Of a DNA stretch of 64,000 bases, positions 51,207-59,409 are shown in pieces. Below the pieces are notes generated by a model. The model did not search any database. It was given only the letters and a program-made list of their open reading frames with translations, and was not told the origin of the DNA. Location: contig CAWJYN010000003.1 in the NCBI GenBank assembly GCA_963847145.1, positions 1,364,001 through 1,428,000 of the forward strand, written 5' to 3'. This stretch comes from JABFRJ01 sp963847145 (GTDB taxonomy: Bacteria > Pseudomonadota > Alphaproteobacteria > Rhizobiales > Hyphomicrobiaceae). The stretch's first letter is position 1. Every line of letters starts with the position of its first letter. The position numbers were made by a program, and so were the translations under genes.

Positions 51207-52040
51207 TTAGTTATTTCCAGCGACGCGGCGCGCGCGCGGCGCTTGTTGCCGGCCGAGAATTTCGGAGATGGGGCGGAAGCGGGCGGCGAAGACACGCGCT
51301 TCGCTCTCGAACTCGAGTGAATTGGGATCGGCTTCGCTGCCGCCATTCTGGACGACCGCGGCGAGGCCGAGCGCGAAGTTCAGGTTGGCGCTGATGTCGG
51401 CCTTGATGCCCGCTTCGGCGCCGGCTTCGAAGTAGTAGGTGGCGACGATCTTGCCTTCGTAGACTTTGGTCAGTGCCTGCTTGAAGTTTGCGCAGGCCGG
51501 GTCAGCTGAGACCTGAGCGACGCGTTCGCGCAGGGTGCGGAAATCGAGCGTGTATTCCTTGAGGTCGCTGATGGTGACTTTCACGCGCCGGAGTACGCGG
51601 GCGTTCAGCGCGGTCATGTTGAAGGCGCGATCGCCGGCGGCGCCACCGCGGAAGGTCAGCTCGCCGCCCTTTAATTCGAACTTGAAAAACGTCTGGTTGA
51701 CGAACTTCTGCAGGCCTTTCTGGCCGGCGGGGAAGGCGAAACTATCGGGGTTGCATTTGTCTTCGGTGGAGGCGCGGTAGTAGAGCGCGCCATCGCTGCC
51801 GAGCGGGAAAGCAATTTGTGGGTTGGCGACCGAGCCAAGATAGCCGAACGCCTGCGCGCGGCCATTGAGACCGGCGTCTTCGACGGTGGGGCGCTCGATG
51901 AATGGGATAATCGCCGGGGTGCCCTTGGTGGCGTTGGAGATGTTCTGGGTCAGTTCACCGAAGCCCAGGTCTTTGGCGTTGGCGGGCGTAATGCCGGCGC
52001 ATACGCTCAGTACAGTTGCAGCAAATATGGCCGCACGCAT
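51207..52040 (-). CDS. Periplasmic/secreted protein of unknown function, paralogue of the neighbouring gene
   Basis: A 277-residue exported protein (signal peptide MRAAIFAATVLSVCAGITPANA, cleavage after ANA). Repeated beta-strand-like patterns (FFKFELKGGELTFRGGAAGDR, VKVTISDLKEYTLDFRTLR, VATYYFEAGAEAGIKADI, NFALGLAAV) suggest a beta-rich fold. Cys pair (STEDKCNP and ADPACANF) could form a disulfide. It aligns with the lipoprotein downstream, giving a divergent duplicate pair. Function unknown. Confidence 0.7.
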   Translation of the reverse strand: MRAAIFAATVLSVCAGITPANAKDLGFGELTQNISNATKGTPAIIPFIERPTVEDAGLNGRAQAFGYLGSVANPQIAFPLGSDGALYYRASTEDKCNPDSFAFPAGQKGLQKFVNQTFFKFELKGGELTFRGGAAGDRAFNMTALNARVLRRVKVTISDLKEYTLDFRTLRERVAQVSADPACANFKQALTKVYEGKIVATYYFEAGAEAGIKADISANLNFALGLAAVVQNGGSEADPNSLEFESEARVFAARFRPISEILGRQQAPRARRVAGNN

Positions 52041-52226
52041 GGCACACCTCTGAAGTAACGAATGTCCTCCTCACTCACCAGATTGCGCGTTGCAGCGTCA
52101 AGCTGCGGCAGGGGTTGTCCCCGGGAGTCATCGACAGCCGGTGGCATTTGGGCAACAAGGCGAGTCCGTACCCGCTGCGCGAACGCTGGCTCTCAATGCA
52201 CATGCTCACAATGCACCCTCTCTCCA

Positions 52227-52364
52227 CCGCGTTCCCGGCCGAAGCGCCACTTTGGTGCGCAGAGCCGGGATCTTTGTGCGGTGCCTATGAGGCACCGGTG
52301 CACGTCAGCGTTTGGGAAAGATCCCGGACAAGGGCGTTGAAGTGCGCCTTTTCCGGGAACGCGG
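52227..52364. repeat. Triple-nested palindromic element
   Basis: Three perfect inverted pairs share one centre: CCGCGTTCCCGG (52227-52238) with CCGGGAACGCGG (52353-52364), CCGGGATCTTT (52265-52275) with AAAGATCCCGG (52317-52327), and GGTGCC (52280-52285) with GGCACC (52291-52296). It occupies most of the 373-base intergenic region before hemW; the preceding 52041-52226 shows no gene. It has no coding capacity and resembles a MITE-like or REP-like repeat. Transposition has not been shown. Confidence 0.75.
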
Positions 52365-52413
52365 TTGAGGGATGTGGGGTAGCCTTCCAACAGCGCCGAG
52401 AGGCGAACACGCT

Positions 52414-53604
52414 ATGACCGTTGGTTTCGAAAAGGTGCCGTTGAAAGATCTTGGCCCCAATTTCGGCGTTTACATTCATTGGCCGTTTTGCGCGGCGAAG
52501 TGTCCGTACTGTGATTTCAATTCTCATGTGCGGCATGGGGGTTGGGACGAAGCGGCGTTTCTGGCCGGGTACCTGGCAGAGATGGCGGAGACGCGGGCGC
52601 GGATCGGCGCGCGCACGGTTGCGAGCATCTTCTTCGGCGGCGGCACGCCATCTCTCATGCAACCGGCAACGGTGGCGGCGCTGATCGATGCGGTGGCGCG
52701 GCTATGGGGGATTGCGCCGGGGGCGGAGATTACGCTGGAGGCCAATCCGGGGAGTGTGGAGGCAGACCGGTTTGCGGGCTACCGGACGGCGGGGGTGAAC
52801 CGGGTGTCGATCGGCGTGCAGGCGCTGAATGATGTGGACCTGAAAGCGCTGGGCCGCATACATTCCGTGGTGGAAGCGCGCCGCGCCATCGAGATCGGAC
52901 AGCGGACGTTTGATCGCCTGTCGTTTGATCTGATCTATGCGCGGCCGCGGCAGACTGAGGTGCTGTGGCGGGCGGAGCTTGCCGAGGCGCTGGCGATGGG
53001 TGTCGATCACCTGTCGCTGTATCAGCTGACCATCGAGCCAGCGACGGCGTTCGAGCAGCTGTTCAAGGCCGGCAAGTTGACGATCCCGGAGGATGAGGTC
53101 GCCGATGCGCTCTATTCGGCAACGCAGGAGCTGACGGCTCAGGCCGGGTTGCCGGTCTACGAAATTTCCAACCACGCGCGGCCAGGCCAGGAGAGCCAGC
53201 ATAACCTGCTGTATTGGCGGTATGGCGAGTATGCTGGCATCGGGCCGGGCGCACACGGGCGGCTGATCGTCGACGGCGTGCGGCGTGCGACGTCGACAGA
53301 GCGTGGGCCGGAGCAATGGCTGGCGCGCGTGCAGGCGGATGGACATGGCCGCGTTGAGGATGAGGCGCTGACGCTGGCCGAGTGCGCGGATGAAGCCCTG
53401 CTGATGGGGCTGCGTTTGACGGAAGGTCTTGATTTGGAGCGGCTGGCTGGCTTGGCGGGTACACGGCCGAGCGCGGCGAGCATCGATGCGCTGGTGGCAC
53501 AAGGGATGCTGGAGCGGGTTGGGCCGTCGCGCGTGCGCGCAACGGCTGAAGGGCGGATGGTGTTGAACCGCATTGTGCTGGAGCTGGCGACGGCGATGGG
53601 GTGA
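52414..53604 (+). CDS. hemW: Radical SAM heme chaperone HemW
   Basis: HemW is a heme-trafficking radical SAM protein related to coproporphyrinogen dehydrogenase HemN. The 396-residue product has the [4Fe-4S] motif C26-x3-C30-x2-C33 in HWPFCAAKCPYCDFNSH, SIFFGGGTPSLM, ITLEANPGSVE, NRVSIGVQALND and NLLYWRYGEYAGIGPGAHGR, all HemW-specific. HemN's extra N-terminal tripwire region is absent, so coproporphyrinogen oxidation is unlikely. Start ATG 52414. Confidence 0.93.
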   Translation: MTVGFEKVPLKDLGPNFGVYIHWPFCAAKCPYCDFNSHVRHGGWDEAAFLAGYLAEMAETRARIGARTVASIFFGGGTPSLMQPATVAALIDAVARLWGIAPGAEITLEANPGSVEADRFAGYRTAGVNRVSIGVQALNDVDLKALGRIHSVVEARRAIEIGQRTFDRLSFDLIYARPRQTEVLWRAELAEALAMGVDHLSLYQLTIEPATAFEQLFKAGKLTIPEDEVADALYSATQELTAQAGLPVYEISNHARPGQESQHNLLYWRYGEYAGIGPGAHGRLIVDGVRRATSTERGPEQWLARVQADGHGRVEDEALTLAECADEALLMGLRLTEGLDLERLAGLAGTRPSAASIDALVAQGMLERVGPSRVRATAEGRMVLNRIVLELATAMG

Positions 53605-53680
53605 TGAAGATAGCAGCCCGGACAATCGCGCGCAGCAAGACCGCGCTGGCGAGTTTTGATTTCAAACGTGAGAGCGCACC

Positions 53681-54490
53681 ATGACCATGCCAGCCAACGC
53701 AGTTTACGCGAAGTTGTTCGATCTCTCCGGGCGGACGGCGCTGGTAGTCGGCGGCGGATCGGGGATTGGTGAGGCTGCGTGTCTCGGCCTTGCGGCGCAT
53801 GGCGCAACATGTGCCGTGGCGGACCTGGATAGCGCGAGTGCAGCGCGGACGGCCGATACTATTGTTGCGGGCGGCGGCAAAGCGAAAGGCTATGCGCTCG
53901 ACGTTCGCGATGGGGCCGCAGTCGACGCTGTTGTTGGGCAAGCCATCGCAGAGTTCGGGGCTATCGATGTTCTGCTGGCGACACCGGCGATCAACATTCG
54001 CAAGCGGTTTCTGGACTACACGGACGACGAGATCGACCGCGTTCTGGACCTCAACCTCAAGGGGACCTTCCGGCTGGCGCGGGCCGTGGGCCGCCACATG
54101 GTAGCGCGGCAGCGGGGCAGCATTATTCTCATGTCGTCGATGCGGGCGGTGAATGTGGAGCCTGGGCAGAGCGTCTACGCCGCAAGCAAAGCCGGCCTGT
54201 CGCAGTTCACGCGCGGCCTCGCCGTCGAGTTCGGCGAAGCGGGCGTGCGGGTCAATGCGCTGGCGCCGGGCATCATCGCGACGCCGTTGACGGCGCCGAT
54301 CACGTCGAAGCCGGAGTGGAAGGACGCCTATGCGGCGCGGTGTGCTCTCAACCGATGGGCCGAGCCGTCGGAAATGGCCGGCCCCGTTGTGTTTCTCGCG
54401 TCTGACGCGTCAAGCTATGTGACGGGCACGACGCTGTTTGCCGATGCTGGTTGGACCGCGATCGACGGCAGGTTCAAACCGCCGGTGTGA
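53681..54490 (+). CDS. Short-chain dehydrogenase/reductase
   Basis: A 269-residue classical SDR: TALVVGGGSGIGEAACLGLAAHG is the NAD(P) site, ADLD at the end of strand 2 favours NAD over NADP, the Ser-Tyr-Lys set is IILMSSMRA and VYAASKAGLSQF, and the end VFLASDASSYVTGTTLFADAGW is family-typical. It is like gluconate 5-dehydrogenase or 3-ketoacyl reductases, but the substrate is unknown. It follows hemW by 76 bases. Confidence 0.92.
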   Translation: MTMPANAVYAKLFDLSGRTALVVGGGSGIGEAACLGLAAHGATCAVADLDSASAARTADTIVAGGGKAKGYALDVRDGAAVDAVVGQAIAEFGAIDVLLATPAINIRKRFLDYTDDEIDRVLDLNLKGTFRLARAVGRHMVARQRGSIILMSSMRAVNVEPGQSVYAASKAGLSQFTRGLAVEFGEAGVRVNALAPGIIATPLTAPITSKPEWKDAYAARCALNRWAEPSEMAGPVVFLASDASSYVTGTTLFADAGWTAIDGRFKPPV

Positions 54491-54618
54491 GACTTGCTGC
54501 GTAGGGCGAAATAGGCGGTGGCCGTATTGCGCCGGGGCTGGCTCATACTCTCGCGGCATTGCGTCTGTGGCCGGTGCAATATGCTGCGCACCTGCACCCT
54601 ACGGACTTTGTTGCCCCC

Positions 54619-55452
54619 TCACTTAATCCCCGCCCGCATAAAGCTCTGCACGAACTGGCGTTGGAAGAGGAGGAAGCCGCCGAGAAGGGGTGCGGTTGTC
54701 AGCAGCGTGGCGGCGCAGATGATGGACCAGTCGATGCCTTGGTCGCTTTGGGAGAAAACTTGTAGGCCGACGGTGAGGGGGCGGGCCTGCACAGTGTTGG
54801 TGACGATCAGTGGCCAAAGAAAGTTGTTCCAGTGGGTGGAGACGGACACCAGCCCGTAGGCGAGGTAGATGGGTTTGGCCAACGGCACATAGACTTTCAG
54901 CAATGTCTGCAGGCCGCTGGCGCCTTCGACGCGGGCGGCGTCGTCGAGCTCCTTGGGGATGGATTTGAACGTCTGCCGCAGCAGGAAAATGCCGAACGCT
55001 GAGGCCACGTAGGGCAAGGCGACGGCGGGGATGGTGTCGATGAGGCCGAGCTTGCCCATGGTTTTGTAGTTCTCGACGAGCAGGGCGTCGGGCATGATCA
55101 TCAACTGGGCGAGGACGAGCGCGAAGGCGATGTCGCGGCCGGGGAAATTGTAGCGCGCGAAGGCGTAAGCGGCGAGCGTGCCGAGGAAAAGCTGGCAGCC
55201 GAGGATGAAGGCAACGAGGATGGTGGTGTTGAGGAAGTAGCGCGGGAATGGCGCAGCGATCCAGGCGCGGACGAAGTTGTCGAGGGTGAGCGGTGCGGTC
55301 AGCACGAAGTGAGCGGCGTATTCGGGCGGGTGGAAGGCGGTCCAAACGGCGTAGGCGAGCGGCAGCACCCAGAGCGCGGCGAGCAGCCACGCGGCGGCGG
55401 TTTCCGCGGTGCGGGCAAAACCGGTCGGGACGTAAGGGTTGGGCCGCTGCAT
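54619..55452 (-). CDS. ABC transporter permease, carbohydrate type (UgpE/MalG-like)
   Basis: A 277-residue inner-membrane permease with six helices and the EAA motif DDAARVEGASGLQTLLKVYVPLAKP that docks to the ATPase. It has the MalG-type end (FQRQFVQSFMRAGIK). Start ATG 55452. It lies 141 bases after its partner permease on the same strand, with a dispersed repeat between them. There is no substrate-binding protein or ATPase gene in the window, so the system is incomplete here; the substrate cannot be named, though sugar or glycerol phosphate is typical. Confidence 0.9.
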   Translation of the reverse strand: MQRPNPYVPTGFARTAETAAAWLLAALWVLPLAYAVWTAFHPPEYAAHFVLTAPLTLDNFVRAWIAAPFPRYFLNTTILVAFILGCQLFLGTLAAYAFARYNFPGRDIAFALVLAQLMIMPDALLVENYKTMGKLGLIDTIPAVALPYVASAFGIFLLRQTFKSIPKELDDAARVEGASGLQTLLKVYVPLAKPIYLAYGLVSVSTHWNNFLWPLIVTNTVQARPLTVGLQVFSQSDQGIDWSIICAATLLTTAPLLGGFLLFQRQFVQSFMRAGIK

Positions 55453-55515
55453 TGCTGCTCTTTCGTTTGATACTCCACCAACTCTCTCCACTCGTCGTCT
55501 CCACGACAAGCGTAG

Positions 55516-55572
55516 GAAAATTGGCTTCTGGTCGTGGGTGCCGGCCTTCGCCGGCATGACGAAAAATGACAC
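55516..55572. repeat. Dispersed REP-like repeat, copy A
   Basis: The segment around GTCGTGGGTGCCGGCCT and CGCCGGCATGACGAAAAA lies in the gap between the two permease genes. The same sequence, with a few changes, recurs at 62230-62266 and in inverted form at 62178-62205. The core CCGGCCTTCGCCGGC can form a small stem. Confidence 0.75.
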
Positions 55573-55593
55573 GCGTGTGAAAGTGTGGGAATG

Positions 55594-56487
55594 CTATCGA
55601 TAGTGTATGCGGCGTTCGAGGACGCCGTATTGGATGGCGGCAATGGTGGCGAGGGTGGCGAGCAGAACGACGGTGAGCGCCGCGGCGTAGCCGGTGTCCC
55701 AGTAGGCAAAGCCGACTTGATAGATGTGGTAGAGCAACAAGGTGGACGCGTTGTCGGGGCCGCCCTTGGTGAGCACGACGATGTGGTCGATCATGCGCAC
55801 GGCATTGATGACGGCGTTGACGAGGACGAACAGAGTCGTCGGCATCAATAGCGGGAGCTGCACGCGGCGGAAGTAGGTCCAGCGTGAGGCGCCTTCCAGC
55901 GCTGCGGCTTCGGCGAGGTGCGGTGGCAACTGCTGCAGGGCCGCCAGATAGAAAATCATAAAGAAGCCGGCTTCCTTCCAGACGGCGACGGCAGTGACGC
56001 AGGCGAGTGCCGTGCTCTGGGAACCGAGCCAGTTATGATCAGGCACGCCGAACAGCGAGAGCAGCTGTGCCAGCAGGCCATATTGCGGCGTGTAGAAAAA
56101 CAGCCAGATGTTGGCGACGGCGATCAGCGGCAGCACGGTCGGCGTGAAGAACGCCATGCGGAGCCAAGTCTGGCCGCGCAGGCGGTCGTTGACCAAAATC
56201 GCCATTAAAAGCGCGAGCCCGATGGCTAGGGGGATGGTGCCCATGGCGAACCAGAAATTGTTGATCAGCGATTTCCAGAAGACCGGGTCGGAGATCATCA
56301 GCTCATAGTTGTCGAGGCCGACAAAGCGGCTGGGGCGGCGGGCTTTGGGCGTCGAATAGAAGCTGTCGATGATGGTGGCGATAACGGGCCAGTGGGTGAA
56401 TGCGGCGAGGAATACCATCGCCGGCAGCAGCAATAGCCAGCCTTCGACCGTCTCCCGCCTGAAGATCCGCTGCACGTAGACACGCAT
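55594..56487 (-). CDS. ABC transporter permease, carbohydrate type (UgpA/MalF-like)
   Basis: A 297-residue six-helix permease, first of the pair: VEGWLLLLPAMVFLAAFTHWPVIATIIDSF at the N-terminus, and the EAA loop LAEAAALEGASRWTYFRRVQLPLLMP. It would form a heterodimer with the UgpE-like protein. Start ATG 56487; the 104-codon extension in frame is not permease-like. The 262 bases before it are shared with glmM on the other strand and show no clear operator. Confidence 0.9.
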   Translation of the reverse strand: MRVYVQRIFRRETVEGWLLLLPAMVFLAAFTHWPVIATIIDSFYSTPKARRPSRFVGLDNYELMISDPVFWKSLINNFWFAMGTIPLAIGLALLMAILVNDRLRGQTWLRMAFFTPTVLPLIAVANIWLFFYTPQYGLLAQLLSLFGVPDHNWLGSQSTALACVTAVAVWKEAGFFMIFYLAALQQLPPHLAEAAALEGASRWTYFRRVQLPLLMPTTLFVLVNAVINAVRMIDHIVVLTKGGPDNASTLLLYHIYQVGFAYWDTGYAAALTVVLLATLATIAAIQYGVLERRIHYR

Positions 56488-56749
56488 CGCTGGCTTGCAT
56501 CCCCAAGGGCCATCCCGGTGTATGGGTGGCACAAACGGTGGCGGGTTGACACATTTCCCTGACTTTGTGAGCACTCGGCGGGCGGGGGGCCGTTGCGTGC
56601 GATGTAAATTTACCACTCGTAGGGTAGTCTGGGCGCACTCTGGCGTATATGTGCCGCGCAGATGGGATTCGGCAGGCAGACGGGGTGACCGGCCATACGG
56701 CGGTTGCAATGCCATGCCATCCCGCGCAACGGCTTGATTGAGGGTTACT

Positions 56750-58105
56750 ATGGCGCGCAAACTCTTCGGCACCGACGGGATCCGTGGGCTGGCCAACACC
56801 TATCCGATGACCAGCGAAATCGCGCTGAAGGCGGGGATGGCGGCGGGCAAACTGTTCTCGCGGAATGGCTCGCACCGGCACCGGGTGGTGATCGGTAAGG
56901 ATACGCGGCTGTCCGGCTACATGATCGAGACGGCACTGACGTCGGGCTTCACGGCGGCTGGTATGGACGTGTTTTTGCTCGGTCCGGTGCCGACGCCGGG
57001 TGTGGCGATGCTGACGCGCAGCATGCGCGCCGATCTCGGGGTGATGATCTCGGCGTCGCACAACGAGAGCCGGGACAACGGAATCAAGTTCTTCGATCCG
57101 GATGGCTACAAGCTGTCTGACGAGATGGAAGCGAAGATGGAAGCGATGATCGCCGGTCCGTCGGACAAACTCATGGTTCCGGCGGAGCAGATCGGCCGCG
57201 CCAAGCGGATTGAAAGCGCGCAGGAGCGCTATGTGGAATTTGCCAAGCGGACGCTGCCGAAAGACGTGCGGCTCGATGGATTGCGAATTGTGATCGATTG
57301 CGCGAACGGGGCTGGCTATCAGGTGGCGCCCAACGCGCTGTGGGAGCTGGGCGCGGAAGTCATCAAGATCGGCGTGGAGCCGAATGGCACCAATATTAAT
57401 CTGAAGTGCGGGTCCACGGCGCCGCAGAGCTTGTGTGACAAGGTCAAAGAAGTGCGCGCCGATATCGGCATCGCGCTCGATGGCGACGCCGACCGGGTCG
57501 TGATCGTCGATGAAAAAGGCGAGATTGTTGATGGCGACCAGATCATGGCCGTGATCGCGGAGAGCTGGCACAAAAGCGGCACGTTGCATGCCGGCGGTGT
57601 GGTGGCGACTGTCATGTCGAACCTCGGGCTCGAGCACTATTTGAATGACCTGGGCTTGACGCTGGCGCGGACGGCGGTGGGTGACCGGTATGTGACCGAG
57701 CATATGCGCAAGCATGGGTTCAACCTGGGCGGCGAACAGTCTGGCCACATCGTGCTGTCGGATTTCACGACGACGGGCGATGGTCTGGTTTCGGCGTTGC
57801 AGGTGCTGGCGGTGGCGGTGACGACGGGCAAGCCAGTGAGTGAAGTGTGCCGGCGCTTTGTGCGGTTGCCGCAAGTGTTGAAGAACGTGCGCTATGCGAA
57901 CGGTGCGCCGCTGGAGAAAGATGCGGTCATCAAGGCGATCGACAGCGGCAAGGCGCGGCTCGGCACCCGGGGCCGGGTGGTGATCCGGCCCTCGGGCACG
58001 GAGCCAGTGATCCGGGTGATGGCGGAAGGCGACGATCAGCATCTCGTCAATCAAGTGGTCGATGATATTGTAGGCGCCGTACAGAAGGCAGCGGCGGCGG
58101 GATAG
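56750..58105 (+). CDS. glmM: Phosphoglucosamine mutase
   Basis: GlmM interconverts glucosamine-6-P and glucosamine-1-P on the way to UDP-GlcNAc for peptidoglycan and LPS. The 451 residues include KLFGTDGIRGLAN, the phosphoserine loop VMISASHNESRDNG with S103, the metal loop ALDGDADRVVIVDEKG, the sugar loop NLGGEQSGHI and the phosphate-binding RPSGTEPVIRVMAEG. Start ATG 56750, with GAGGG upstream. An intrinsic terminator follows. Confidence 0.97.
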   Translation: MARKLFGTDGIRGLANTYPMTSEIALKAGMAAGKLFSRNGSHRHRVVIGKDTRLSGYMIETALTSGFTAAGMDVFLLGPVPTPGVAMLTRSMRADLGVMISASHNESRDNGIKFFDPDGYKLSDEMEAKMEAMIAGPSDKLMVPAEQIGRAKRIESAQERYVEFAKRTLPKDVRLDGLRIVIDCANGAGYQVAPNALWELGAEVIKIGVEPNGTNINLKCGSTAPQSLCDKVKEVRADIGIALDGDADRVVIVDEKGEIVDGDQIMAVIAESWHKSGTLHAGGVVATVMSNLGLEHYLNDLGLTLARTAVGDRYVTEHMRKHGFNLGGEQSGHIVLSDFTTTGDGLVSALQVLAVAVTTGKPVSEVCRRFVRLPQVLKNVRYANGAPLEKDAVIKAIDSGKARLGTRGRVVIRPSGTEPVIRVMAEGDDQHLVNQVVDDIVGAVQKAAAAG

Positions 58106-58138
58106 TTTGCGGTTTTCCGCTTGGTGCGTTGAACGCAT

Positions 58139-58171
58139 GCGCCCCGGACCCTGACGGTTCCGGGGCGCTTT
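58139..58171 (+). terminator. Terminator of glmM
   Basis: GCGCCCCGGACC pairs with GGTTCCGGGGCGC (one bulged T) around CTGAC, followed by TTTGCGTTT. It lies 34 bases past the glmM stop. Confidence 0.75.
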
Positions 58172-58324
58172 GCGTTTCGGGTGCGCGCCCGCGTCTAAAT
58201 ATGGTGCGGTGATTAAAGGGTTCTCAACCTTTGCCCGGCATTCTCACACTCGAACAGCAGCGGAAGGCTCGTGCTTCTACTGCCCATAGAGTTGATGGCG
58301 CGTGACGCCACAAGGGGATCGCTT

Positions 58325-59125
58325 ATGACGTTTGTCTCTCGTTGCCTGGTTGCTGGATTGGTCTCGCTCGCTGGCGCGACTGCCGTATCGGCGGCTGATC
58401 TTGGCCGCGGCAGCATCAAGGATAGCGGCTTTGAAGCGGCGCCCGCATCGCGCCCGGCGCTGTTTTATGCACGCGGCGACTTCACCTATAGCGCTAACGA
58501 TCATGGCGGAATCACCGAGCTGCCGAACTACGCAGCGACACACGCCAGCGTCGGGCCGAGCCGCGGCTTCGGCGGCGGCTTCGGGATGTATTTTTCGCCC
58601 AACATTCGCGGCGACCTGACGCTTGACTGGATGGGCAAGAGCTCAGTGCGCGGCACGATCAGTGACGGCGCAGCGACAGTTCAAGGTGAGCGCCAGTTCG
58701 GCCTCCGGAATCTGGTCGGCTTGGCAAACCTCTACTACGATTTCGATACGCGCAGCCGCTTCACGCCGTATCTCGGTGTCGGCCTGGGCTTCTCGCGCAA
58801 CACGACGACGGCTGGTGTGATCGACATTCAGGGTTGCGATGCTGCTTCTGGCGGCGCTGCGGCCAACTGCGGCGCAGCGATCGAAGGCTCTGGGAAAACA
58901 AGCGCTGCAGGCGCGCTGATGGCTGGCTTCTCGGCCAAGCTCGGTGACCGCTGGAGCCTGGATGCCGGCTATCGCTTCCTCTACCTCGGCGACGCGCAGA
59001 CCGGCGACGTGAAAATCACGCGTACGGTTCCCGCACCTGGCGCACCGTCGTCAATCGCGCCGATTTCGATCCATGACATGTACGCCCACCAGTTCCGCGT
59101 CGGTATGCGCATGGACGTGCGCTGA
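58325..59125 (+). CDS. Outer-membrane beta-barrel protein (1 of 2)
   Basis: A 266-residue exported protein: signal peptide (LVAGLVSLAGATAVSAAD) then a barrel of eight or so strands: ALFYARGDFTYSAND, GFGGGFGMYFSPNIRGDLTLDWMG, LANLYYDFDTRSRFTPYLGVGLGFS, AGALMAGFSAKLGDRWSLDAGYRFLYLGD and FRVGMRMDVR at the end. It fits the opacity/OmpA-barrel-like group, function unknown. Start ATG 58325 with GGGG upstream. Its neighbour at 59.4 kb has the same layout. Confidence 0.85.
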   Translation: MTFVSRCLVAGLVSLAGATAVSAADLGRGSIKDSGFEAAPASRPALFYARGDFTYSANDHGGITELPNYAATHASVGPSRGFGGGFGMYFSPNIRGDLTLDWMGKSSVRGTISDGAATVQGERQFGLRNLVGLANLYYDFDTRSRFTPYLGVGLGFSRNTTTAGVIDIQGCDAASGGAAANCGAAIEGSGKTSAAGALMAGFSAKLGDRWSLDAGYRFLYLGDAQTGDVKITRTVPAPGAPSSIAPISIHDMYAHQFRVGMRMDVR

Positions 59126-59157
59126 GCTGCCGTAATTTTCGACGACGCATGCCAAGA

Positions 59158-59188
59158 GCCGGGCGCCTTTCATAGCCCGGCTGATTTC
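59158..59188 (+). terminator. Possible terminator after the first barrel gene
   Basis: GCCGGGC (59158-59164) pairs with GCCCGGC (59175-59181), then TGATTTCC. The T-run is weak. The following 220 bases before the second barrel gene show no gene. Confidence 0.45.
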
Positions 59189-59409
59189 CGAACTCCGGCC
59201 GTGACGCCGGGTCCGGTGACTTCGACGGCGGCTCCTGGTGTTGGGGCGTGCCGGTATCCTGGTTGTCTCTCGTGTGCGTAAGGCAAGCCGTTCTCGGCCG
59301 GCCAGGGATGCGCAACGAAGGCACTCGATCCTCTGACGCGGTTGGCACTGCCGACGGGCGGGCCAGGCCTACGGGCTTGGCACTGCTGCCAATCGAGGGA
59401 TTGAGACCG

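Noticed and set aside
56303..58138. A 611-codon open frame on the minus strand opposite glmM
   Set aside because: It is Arg/His-rich, has no family features and mirrors the codon structure of glmM, which is intact on the other strand.
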